Shown one piece after another: positions 1 through 5,999 of a stretch of 6,070 nt of DNA. Origin of the DNA: Gammaproteobacteria bacterium (GTDB lineage: Bacteria; Pseudomonadota; Gammaproteobacteria; Eutrophobiales; Eutrophobiaceae). The notes beneath the pieces were generated by a model. It saw only the letters and a program-made list of their open reading frames with translations, had not been told where the DNA came from and searched no databases. The position numbers and the translations under genes were made by a program. Every line of letters starts with the position of its first letter. Positions within the stretch are counted from its first letter, which is position 1. The DNA is taken from positions 1 to 6,070 of the forward strand of contig JACQHV010000077.1 of NCBI GenBank assembly GCA_016198885.1, given 5' to 3'.

Positions 1-1325
1 CCGGCGCCTATTGGCGCGGCGATTCCCGAAACGCGCAATTGCAACGCATTTACGGTACGGCCTTTACCAGTGAGCGGGATCTGAAGGACTACTTGCACCG
101 GCTGGAAGAAGCGGAAAAACGGGATCATCGCAAACTGGGCAAGAAACTCGATTTATTTCATTTTCAACCAGAGGCCCCCGGTATGGTGTTCTGGCATGAG
201 AAAGGCTGGCAACTGTTTCTTATTATCGAACAATATATCCGGAATACGCTCAAGGCCTACGATTACCGGGAAGTCGGTACGCCACAGATGCTGGATCGGA
301 GTCTTTGGGAGAAATCCGGACATTGGGACAAGTTTTCCATAGCGATGTTTACAACCAGCTCGGAAAATCGCGACTATGCTGTCAAGCCCATGAACTGTCC
401 TGCCCATGTGCAGATTTACAATCAGGGGTTGAAAAGTTATCGGGATCTGCCATTGCGTATGGCTGAGTTCGGTGTGGTCCATAGAAACGAGGTCTCCGGT
501 ACCTTACACGGACTGATGCGTGCCCGGCGTTTTACCCAGGATGACGCCCATATTTTTTGTATCGAGGATCAATTGCAGGATGAAGTCAAAACACTGATTG
601 ATCTGACCTTCAAGGTCTATAAGGATTTTGGATTTGACGATGTGGCGATAGCGATCTCGACTCGTCCGGAACAGCGTGTCGGCACTGATCAGCAGTGGGA
701 TAAGGCCGAGCGGTCGCTCAAGATCGCCGCGGACGATAAAGGACTGGATTGGAAACTTCAGCCCGGAGAAGGGGCATTTTATGGGCCCAAAATTGAATTT
801 GTCCTGAAAGACAGCATTGGCCGGGACTGGCAATGCGGTACCATCCAGGTGGATTTTTCCATGCCCGGCAGACTGGATGCCGGCTATATCGCCGAAGATG
901 GAAGCAAACAGGTCCCGGTCATGATCCACCGGGCCATTCTGGGTTCCATGGAGCGGTTTATCGGAATCCTGATTGAGCATTATGCCGGCAGTCTGCCTGT
1001 CTGGCTGGCTCCCGTTCAGGTTGTTGCCATCAGTTTGACAGAGAGACAGGCGGATTTTGCTGTCAGAGTGGCGGAAACCCTGAAAAATCAAGGATTCAGG
1101 GTAGGGACTGACTTGAGAAATGAAACAATCGGGCTTAAAATCCGCGAACACGCAATACAACGCGTCCCATACCAGCTTGTCATCGGAGGGCGAGAGGTAG
1201 AAAACAACACTGTGGCCGTGCGTACGCGCAGTGGTGATGACCTTGGGGGCATGACACTGGATGCCTTTATTGATCATCTCACAAAAGATATCGCGTACCG
1301 CGGCCATACTATTTTGGAGGAATAA
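1..1325 (+). CDS. thrS: Threonyl-tRNA synthetase, 3' part (5' end outside window)
   Basis: Class II aminoacyl-tRNA synthetase that charges tRNA-Thr with threonine in the cytoplasm. The reading frame is open from base 3 (GAYWRGDS...), so the gene enters from the left; about 440 residues are present against roughly 640 in the family. The missing part would hold the N-terminal TGS and editing domains. An apparent TTG start at 39 is internal. The catalytic core is intact: the zinc ligands are Cys at 396-398 (PMNCPAH), His at 549-551 (TQDDAHIF) and His at 927-929 (VMIHRAIL). Motif 2 (HRNE, 480-491), GAFYGPKIEF and QCGTIQVDF, and motif 3 (GSMERF) are all present. The C-terminal anticodon-binding domain follows from about base 1000 (WLAPVQVV ... 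VAVRTRSGDDLG) to the LEE end. Compared with E. coli, PMNCPGH reads PMNCPAH and HRNEPSGA reads HRNEVSGT; these look like lineage variation. The stop TAA is 3 nt before infC, whose Shine-Dalgarno sequence lies inside the last thrS codons. Confidence 0.99.
   Translation, partial: GAYWRGDSRNAQLQRIYGTAFTSERDLKDYLHRLEEAEKRDHRKLGKKLDLFHFQPEAPGMVFWHEKGWQLFLIIEQYIRNTLKAYDYREVGTPQMLDRSLWEKSGHWDKFSIAMFTTSSENRDYAVKPMNCPAHVQIYNQGLKSYRDLPLRMAEFGVVHRNEVSGTLHGLMRARRFTQDDAHIFCIEDQLQDEVKTLIDLTFKVYKDFGFDDVAIAISTRPEQRVGTDQQWDKAERSLKIAADDKGLDWKLQPGEGAFYGPKIEFVLKDSIGRDWQCGTIQVDFSMPGRLDAGYIAEDGSKQVPVMIHRAILGSMERFIGILIEHYAGSLPVWLAPVQVVAISLTERQADFAVRVAETLKNQGFRVGTDLRNETIGLKIREHAIQRVPYQLVIGGREVENNTVAVRTRSGDDLGGMTLDAFIDHLTKDIAYRGHTILEE
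1316..1320 (+). promoter_or_regulatory. Shine-Dalgarno of infC (GGAGG), fixes the ATT start
   Basis: GGAGG lies in the final Leu-Glu-Glu codons of thrS, 8 nt before ATT at 1329. This is ideal spacing for that codon. The next conventional in-frame start, TTG at 1353, has no purine-rich sequence before it (AAGCAGACTCG). The in-frame TAA at 1323 excludes any longer start. From memory, the E. coli thrS-infC junction has the same arrangement: GGAGGAATAA followed by an ATT three bases on. Confidence 0.9.
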
Positions 1326-1328
1326 CAT

Positions 1329-1844
1329 ATTACTGCGGATAAGCAGACTCGTTTGAATGAAGAAATAACATCAGCCCGCATAAGGCTGATCGGTGAAGAT
1401 GGCGAACAAGTAGGCATTCTTTCTCTGAATGAGGCATTCAGAATGGCTGACGAAGCCGAACTTGATTTAGTTGAAATTGTACCAAACGCGGATCCTCCTG
1501 TTTGCCGGATAATGGATTATGGTAAATACGTATTTGAACAGACGAAGAAACGGCACGCTGCCAAAAGGAAGCAAAAACAGATTCAGGTCAAGGAAATTAA
1601 ATTTCGACCAGGTACCGAACAAGGTGATTATCAGGTTAAATTACGCAGTTTGATTCGTTTCCTCACGAATGGAGACAAGGTTAAGGTAACATTGCGATTT
1701 CGCGGACGCGAACTGGTCCATCAGGAATTGGGCGCAAAAATGCTGGACAGGATAGAAGCTGATTTGCGTGAACACAGTATTGTTGAACAATATCCAAAAA
1801 TGGAAGGCCGCCAGATGGTTATGATTCTGGCCCCGAAAAGATAG
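1329..1844 (+). CDS. infC: Translation initiation factor IF-3 (ATT start)
   Basis: IF3 binds the 30S subunit, prevents premature 50S joining, and checks the codon-anticodon pair and start codon during initiation. With ATT as start the protein is 171 residues (E. coli 180). It has the N-terminal domain (about 1-75: RLIGEDGEQVGI, LVEIVPNADPPVCRIMDYGKYVFEQ, which contains the IF3 signature), a basic linker (KKRHAAKRKQKQ, 73-84), and the C-terminal 30S-binding domain (about 85-171: VKEIKFRPGTEQGDYQVKLRSLIRFL, LRFRGRELVHQELG, ending MILAPKR). The ATT start is chosen from the GGAGG at 1316-1320 and the in-frame stop at 1323. It restores eight residues (MTADKQTR) that a TTG start at 1353 would lose; that shorter form is otherwise identical. 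In E. coli the AUU start makes infC self-limiting, because IF3 discriminates against it; the same control is inferred here. The gene shares the frame of thrS and lies 3 nt after its stop. Confidence 0.97.
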   Translation: MTADKQTRLNEEITSARIRLIGEDGEQVGILSLNEAFRMADEAELDLVEIVPNADPPVCRIMDYGKYVFEQTKKRHAAKRKQKQIQVKEIKFRPGTEQGDYQVKLRSLIRFLTNGDKVKVTLRFRGRELVHQELGAKMLDRIEADLREHSIVEQYPKMEGRQMVMILAPKR

Positions 1845-1897
1845 TCCGAAAATACGATTAAGTAATTAAATATTTTGAAAATCCGGAGTAAAAGTTA

Positions 1898-2095
1898 ATG
1901 CCTAAAATGAAATCTAACCGCGGTGCAGCCAAACGTTTTTCACGTGGCGCTTCCGGTAAATTCAAACATCGCCAGTCGCATCGCAGTCATATTCTGACTA
2001 AAAAAAGTTCCAAACGTAAACGTCAATTACGCAGCATAATCGCCGCACATGATCATGATCAGAAGGCGATTGCACGCATGTTGCCTTATAGTTAG
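1898..2095 (+). CDS. rpmI: 50S ribosomal protein L35 (bL35)
   Basis: Small, very basic protein of the large ribosomal subunit; 65 residues, the same length as in E. coli. Family landmarks are the start MPKMKSNRGAAKRF, the central HILTKKSSKRKRQLR (residues 31-45) and the C-terminal MLPYS. The N-terminal part looks gammaproteobacterial (NRGAAKRF, GKFKHRQSHRSHILTKK). The ATG start has GGAG at 1885-1888, 9 nt upstream. It follows infC after 53 nt and precedes rplT by 12 nt, so rpmI and rplT are probably co-transcribed and translationally coupled. In E. coli, L20 represses this pair by binding the mRNA upstream of rpmI. A His-Asp-His-Asp run (51-54) replaces a less regular segment in E. coli L35. 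Confidence 0.98.
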   Translation: MPKMKSNRGAAKRFSRGASGKFKHRQSHRSHILTKKSSKRKRQLRSIIAAHDHDQKAIARMLPYS

Positions 2096-2107
2096 CGGGG
2101 TATAGTA

Positions 2108-2467
2108 ATGCCAAGAGTAAAACGTGGGGTAACAGCCCATGCAAGACATAAAAAGATTATTGAACAAGCCAAGGGTTACAGAGGCCGGCGTAAAAAAGTA
2201 TTACGCGTCGCCAAACAGGCAGTTACGAGGGCCGGTCAATATGCCTATCGTGATCGGCGGCAGAGGAAACGTCAATTCAGGGTTTTATGGGTCGCGCGAA
2301 TCAATGCCGCAGCACGTGAACATGGCTTGTCTTACAGCCGGTTCATCAATGGCTTGCACAAGGCAGCCATAGAGATTGATCGTAAGATACTGGCTGAACT
2401 TGCGATATCGGATAAACATGCATTTGCAGAGCTTGCCAACCAGGCGAAATCCTGCCTCGCAAGCTGA
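2108..2467 (+). CDS. rplT: 50S ribosomal protein L20 (bL20)
   Basis: 23S rRNA-binding protein needed early in large-subunit assembly; 119 residues, the usual length. The basic extended N-terminal arm (1-60: MPRVKRGVTAHARHKKII, AKGYRGRRKK, the invariant AGQYAYRDRRQRKRQFR) is followed by the globular C-terminal domain (61-119: LWVARINAAAREHGLSYSRFINGLHKAAIEIDRKILAELA). In E. coli this C-terminal part also binds the rpmI leader and represses rpmI-rplT translation. The ATG is preceded by a modest Shine-Dalgarno (GGGG, 2097-2100) only 12 nt after the rpmI stop, consistent with coupling. A strong intrinsic terminator begins 24 nt after the stop codon, so this gene may end one transcription unit. 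Confidence 0.99.
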   Translation: MPRVKRGVTAHARHKKIIEQAKGYRGRRKKVLRVAKQAVTRAGQYAYRDRRQRKRQFRVLWVARINAAAREHGLSYSRFINGLHKAAIEIDRKILAELAISDKHAFAELANQAKSCLAS

Positions 2468-2491
2468 TCGCCGGAAAAGTTTTTTGCTTGC

Positions 2492-2520
2492 AGGGGAAAG
2501 GAATAACTTTCCCCTTTTTT
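2492..2520 (+). terminator. Intrinsic terminator or attenuator between rplT and pheS
   Basis: A perfect 9-bp stem (AGGGGAAAG 2492-2500 with CTTTCCCCT 2507-2515) encloses a 6-nt loop (GAATAA) and runs into six T (2515-2520). It reads only in the + direction; on the other strand no T tract follows the stem. It sits 24 nt after rplT and 27 nt before the pheS ATG. In E. coli the equivalent place carries the pheM leader peptide and the attenuator of pheST. Here the hairpin is clear, but no leader gene with a convincing ribosome binding site precedes it, so simple (perhaps partial) termination is equally possible. A weaker competing pairing can be drawn between GGAAAAG (2473-2479) and CTTTCC (2507-2512) with one bulged A. 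No promoter for pheS was recognised after the hairpin. Confidence 0.88.
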
Positions 2521-2547
2521 ATTTCCCAATTTTATTTCTATGGCAGC

Positions 2548-3528
2548 ATGAATGAAATAACAGAACTCCTTAACCAGGCAATGGCGGCAATCAAGGCAGC
2601 GGGAGATCTCATTGCCCTTGATCAGGTGCGCATTGATTATCTTGGTAAAAAAGGCCAGCTCACTCAACGTCTGAAACAATTGGGCAAATTACCTGCTGCT
2701 GAACGTCCAAAGGCGGGTGAGGCTATTAACAATGCGAAACGAGCCATAGAGGAGGCCATAGATCAGCGTCGTAATATCCTGGAAATGGCAAAGCTTGAAA
2801 CACAGCTGGCACAGGAAAAAATTGATGTCACCTTGCCTGGACGCGGCCAGCGTCCAGGTGGTCTGCATCCCATCACACTTACCTTGCAGAAGATAGAAGA
2901 CTTGTTTACCCAGGCAGGATTTGAAATTGTGGAAGGGCCTGAGGTGGAGGATGACTATCACAATTTTGAAGCGCTCAATATTCCTGCGTACCATCCTTCG
3001 CGGGCAATGCACGATACTTTTTATTTTAATGAAAATACTTTATTGCGTACGCATACATCATCAGTTCAGATCAGGGTGATGCAGCAGCGTAAACCACCAT
3101 TGCGTTTTATCGCCCCGGGTCGTGTATATCGTTGCGATTCCGATATGACCCATACGCCGATGTTTCATCAGGTCGAGGGTCTGATGGTGGATGAGCAGGT
3201 AAGTTTTGCACAGTTGAAAGGATTGCTCAGGAATTTTCTGGAATGTTTTTTTGACAGGAAACTCGAGATTCGGTTCAGACCTTCTTATTTTCCATTTACT
3301 GAACCGTCTGCTGAGGTCGACATCATGGGGGACAATGGTTGGCTCGAGGTTTTGGGCTGCGGCATGGTGCATCCAAAGGTTCTGGAAAATGTGGGTATAG
3401 ACAGTAAAAAATATACCGGCCTTGCTTTTGGTATGGGTGTTGAGCGTCTGGCCATGCTTCAATATGGTATTGATGATTTGCGTATATTTTTTGAAAATGA
3501 TCTGCGTTTTTTAGAACAATTTAATTGA
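2548..3528 (+). CDS. pheS: Phenylalanyl-tRNA synthetase alpha subunit
   Basis: Catalytic subunit of the alpha2-beta2 enzyme that charges tRNA-Phe. From ATG 2548 it is 326 residues (E. coli 327), and its N-terminus MNEITELLNQAMAAI aligns with the family. The frame stays open upstream to a TTG at 2488, but that 20-residue addition runs through the terminator and is not credible. An N-terminal coiled-coil tRNA-binding arm (about 1-90) is followed by motif 1 (GPEVEDDYHNFEALN, 130-144), motif 2 (RVYRCDSDMTHTPMFHQVEG, 192-211), the phenylalanine-pocket strand FRPSYFPFTEPSAEV (243-257) and motif 3 (GLAFGMGVERL, 291-301). The pocket alanine corresponding to E. coli Ala294 is present (Ala293). The start has no good Shine-Dalgarno; a U-rich stretch lies before it and a three-codon ORF overlaps it. 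The gene ends in a double stop, TGA-TAG. Confidence 0.98.
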   Translation: MNEITELLNQAMAAIKAAGDLIALDQVRIDYLGKKGQLTQRLKQLGKLPAAERPKAGEAINNAKRAIEEAIDQRRNILEMAKLETQLAQEKIDVTLPGRGQRPGGLHPITLTLQKIEDLFTQAGFEIVEGPEVEDDYHNFEALNIPAYHPSRAMHDTFYFNENTLLRTHTSSVQIRVMQQRKPPLRFIAPGRVYRCDSDMTHTPMFHQVEGLMVDEQVSFAQLKGLLRNFLECFFDRKLEIRFRPSYFPFTEPSAEVDIMGDNGWLEVLGCGMVHPKVLENVGIDSKKYTGLAFGMGVERLAMLQYGIDDLRIFFENDLRFLEQFN

Positions 3529-3618
3529 TAGTAATCTGTAACTGGTAATTGGTGAATAGTAATTAGTAAAAAACCATCAACAACCAATCACCAGTTACTT
3601 ATCACCGATCACTAATAT
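3529..3618 (+). repeat. Head-to-head degenerate 7-bp repeats forming a long hairpin in the pheS-pheT spacer
   Basis: The spacer is almost entirely built from 7-nt units beginning GT, roughly GTRAYTR. Six are on the + strand in strict register from 3531 to 3572 (for example GTAACTG 3538, GTAATTG 3545, GTAATTA 3559). Five are on the - strand from 3612 back to 3578 (+ strand CGATCAC 3606, TTATCAC 3599, CAGTTAC 3592, CAATCAC 3585, CAACAAC 3578). A divergent centre lies between the two sets. Because the sets oppose each other, 3538-3553 pairs with 3583-3598 at 15 of 16 positions (one A-C mismatch), and weaker pairing extends outward towards the pheS stop. No T tract follows, so it is not an ordinary terminator. 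Heptamer repeats in intergenic DNA are known in other bacteria (for example the STRR repeats of cyanobacteria), but I cannot assign this one to a named family. Confidence 0.85.
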
Positions 3619-5997
3619 ATGAAATTCAGCGAACAATGGATAAGAGAGTGGGTAAATCCACCGATTGATACTAATCAGCTTGCTGAACAACTGACCATGG
3701 CTGGTCTGGAAGTCGAGACTGTCGAGAAAGTCAGTGCCGGTTTTTCCGGTGTAGTAGTTGCCCATGTGGAATCTGTAATGCCACACCCAAATGCAGACGG
3801 GCTCAAGGTGTGCCAGGTACGTTGTGGAGGCAGCGATACACTCACCGTTGTCTGTGGTGCGGATAATGTACGGGTGGGTATGCGTGTGCCGTTGGCGCGA
3901 GTTGGCGCGAAACTGCCAGGTAAAAAATCGATTACTGCAATGGAAATAAAAGGTGTCAAGTCTGATGGTATATTGTGTTCGGCCGTGGAATTGGGTTTGG
4001 TTGATGGGGGGAGTGGTTTGCTGGAATTACAGGAGAACTATACCCTCGGGCAGGATGTAAATGAGTTATTCACATCGGACGATACTGTCATTGAATTGTC
4101 ACTGACCCCGAACCGCGGAGATTGTCTGAGTATTGCAGGGGTCGCACGTGAAGTTTCGGTATTAAATAATTGTTCACTCAATGTTCCGTACATAGAACCT
4201 GTTGCAGCGATTAATGACAAGGATCGTAAGGTCAAACTCGACGCCCCGCAGGCATGCCCCCATTATGTCGGCCGTGTCATTGAAGATGTGGATAACACAC
4301 GGCCCTTGCCACTCTGGCTGACTGAAAGATTATCCCGCAGTGGCCTTCACAGTATTAATACCGTGGTGGATATCACCAATTATGTCATGCTGGAACTGGG
4401 TCAACCTCTGCATGCTTTTAATAATGACAAACTGAAGGGCAGCATCCATGTCAGATTTGTCAGGCAAGGAGAGAAACTGGTTTTGCTCGATAACAAGGAA
4501 TATACATTGTATGAAAACACCCTTGTCATTGCTGATGATAAACAGGTGCTTGCCATGGCTGGCATAATGGGTGGGCTGGACAGTGCGGTCAATCAGAATA
4601 ATCGGGCAGTATTTCTCGAGAGTGCCTATTTCAATCCTCAGAACATAATCGGTTATGCCCGACGTTATGGACTAAACACCGATTCCGCACAGCGATTTGA
4701 ACGTGGGGTTGATTATGCATTACAACGCCGGGCTGTTGAGCGGGCCACACGATTGATTCTGGATATATGTGGTGGATCAGCCGGGCCGGTTATTGAAGCA
4801 TCGGCAAACGACCAACTTCCTGCACCCGGCCCCATTATTTTGCATGCCAGGGAAATAAAACGAATCCTGGGAATATCAATAGAACCCGCCGAAGTAACCA
4901 GGATCCTGAAGTGCCTTGGCATGGAGTTGGAAAAAGGAGGTGATAACTGGCAGGTACGCCCCCCCTCATATCGGTTTGATATTGCCATCGAGACAGACCT
5001 AATCGAAGAGATTGCGCGAATCTTTGGATATAACGCCATCCCGGTCCAGTGTTTACAGGCTTCTCTGCGTTTCCATGATAGCCATGGTATACAAGGACAA
5101 CTGCAAAGAGTACGCGAGGTACTCGTTCAACACGGCTATCAGGAGGTTATTACCTATAGTTTTGTTGATAAAAAACTGCAGGGGCTGATTACCCCTGATG
5201 TCAAACCTTTGGTACTGACCAATCCTATCTCCGCAGAACTGTCTGTGATGCGCACCAGTCTGTGGCCTGGTTTACTGCAAACCTTGCAATATAACCTTAA
5301 AAGACAGCAACAGAGGGGCAGGTTGTTCGAGATAGGCCTCATCTATATGTTGGATAAAAACATACGTCAACTGCCCATGATCGGCGGATTAATATATGGA
5401 AATATATATGATAAACAATGGGATAATGATGATATTTTATGTGATTTTTTTGATATTAAAGGAGATTTAGAGGGGATTCTTAGCATCTGTGGCTGCAACC
5501 TGCAAGATATTGAATACAGGTCAACAACACATCCTGCGCTCCACCCGGGGCAATCAGCAGAGATAATTCTTGCAGATCAATATATTGGATACACTGGTGC
5601 ATTACATCCTGCGATCCAGATGAACCTGGAAATACCCCAACAGGTTTATATGTTTGAATTGCAAGTTAATGGAATTTCGACGAAGATAACACCAAAATAC
5701 AGGAAATTATCGAAATTTCCAACGGTCCGACGTGATCTAGCCATTGTCGTTAAGGAAAATATACCAGTCGCGGATATTATGCGATGTATAAGAAAATTAA
5801 GCCCGGAAGTGTTAATTAACCTAGAGTTGTTTGACGTATATCAGGGCGAAGGTATTGATCTAGGGAAAAAAAGTCTCGCATTGGGCTTGACCTTTCAGAA
5901 ATCTTCTAGCACTCTTATAGACAAGGAAGTCGAGGCCATCATGGGGAAAATCCTGAACAGACTCCGGAAGGAGTTTGATGCGATATTGAGAGAATAA
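3619..5997 (+). CDS. pheT: Phenylalanyl-tRNA synthetase beta subunit
   Basis: Partner of PheS; it binds tRNA, completes the alpha2-beta2 enzyme and hydrolyses mischarged Tyr-tRNA-Phe. The protein has 792 residues (E. coli 795) and starts MKFSEQWIREWVNP as in the family. An in-frame TAA at 3613 rules out a longer form. Domains: tRNA-binding OB fold (about 40-150, SGVVVAHVESVMPHPNADGLKVCQV), B3/B4 editing domain (about 210-390, including DITNYVMLELGQPLHAF and GGLDSAVNQ), B5 (about 405-475, ending RFDIAIETDLIEEIARIFGYNAIP), the catalytic-like core (about 490-685, YQEVITYSFVD, NPISAELSVMRTSLWPGLL, HPALHPGQSAEI), and the C-terminal FDX-ACB domain that contacts the anticodon stem (about 695-792, FPTVRRDLAIVV). 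HAFD of the editing domain reads HAFN here. The start lacks a recognisable Shine-Dalgarno and lies 20 nt after the spacer hairpin. The 3' third is more AT-rich than the rest, yet it aligns without gaps in the conserved stretches. Confidence 0.98.
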   Translation: MKFSEQWIREWVNPPIDTNQLAEQLTMAGLEVETVEKVSAGFSGVVVAHVESVMPHPNADGLKVCQVRCGGSDTLTVVCGADNVRVGMRVPLARVGAKLPGKKSITAMEIKGVKSDGILCSAVELGLVDGGSGLLELQENYTLGQDVNELFTSDDTVIELSLTPNRGDCLSIAGVAREVSVLNNCSLNVPYIEPVAAINDKDRKVKLDAPQACPHYVGRVIEDVDNTRPLPLWLTERLSRSGLHSINTVVDITNYVMLELGQPLHAFNNDKLKGSIHVRFVRQGEKLVLLDNKEYTLYENTLVIADDKQVLAMAGIMGGLDSAVNQNNRAVFLESAYFNPQNIIGYARRYGLNTDSAQRFERGVDYALQRRAVERATRLILDICGGSAGPVIEASANDQLPAPGPIILHAREIKRILGISIEPAEVTRILKCLGMELEKGGDNWQVRPPSYRFDIAIETDLIEEIARIFGYNAIPVQCLQASLRFHDSHGIQGQLQRVREVLVQHGYQEVITYSFVDKKLQGLITPDVKPLVLTNPISAELSVMRTSLWPGLLQTLQYNLKRQQQRGRLFEIGLIYMLDKNIRQLPMIGGLIYGNIYDKQWDNDDILCDFFDIKGDLEGILSICGCNLQDIEYRSTTHPALHPGQSAEIILADQYIGYTGALHPAIQMNLEIPQQVYMFELQVNGISTKITPKYRKLSKFPTVRRDLAIVVKENIPVADIMRCIRKLSPEVLINLELFDVYQGEGIDLGKKSLALGLTFQKSSSTLIDKEVEAIMGKILNRLRKEFDAILRE

Positions 5998-5999
5998 TC

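Noticed and set aside
504..1328. Long open frame on the - strand (274 codons) opposite thrS
   Set aside because: It lies entirely opposite a highly conserved synthetase, its translation resembles no family I know, and no ribosome binding site or separate promoter is evident.
2050..2061. 12-bp palindrome TGATCATGATCA in rpmI
   Set aside because: It arises from the codons of His-Asp-His-Asp in L35. It contains two GATC sites, but nothing around it suggests a regulatory site.
2139..2372. 77-codon + strand open frame inside rplT in another frame
   Set aside because: It is fully contained within the conserved L20 gene; its composition reflects the Arg/Lys-rich codons of rplT and no independent signal supports it.
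3891..3910. Perfect tandem duplication of the 10-mer GTTGGCGCGA in pheT
   Set aside because: A recent 10-bp duplication would shift the frame, yet the protein (VPLARVGAKLPG) aligns without a gap to E. coli PheT (VAVATIGAVLPG). The similarity is best explained by chance in coding sequence.
5422..5427. GATAAT resembling a -10 element in the AT-rich part of pheT
   Set aside because: No -35-like hexamer at 16-18 bp upstream. The segment codes for a conserved PheT region (GGLIYGNIYDKQW ... DFFDIKGDLEGIL).
5575..5587. Near-match to the IHF consensus WATCAANNNNTTR (GATCAATATATTG), about 410 nt upstream of ihfA
   Set aside because: It fails at the first position, lies deep in pheT codons and is not near a recognisable promoter. 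A one-mismatch hit to this short motif is expected by chance in an AT-rich stretch.
5887..5921. Possible ihfA promoter (TTGACC ... TATAGA) in the end of pheT
   Set aside because: The spacing is 23 bp, too long for a sigma-70 promoter, and nothing close to a -10 hexamer lies at 16-18 bp.
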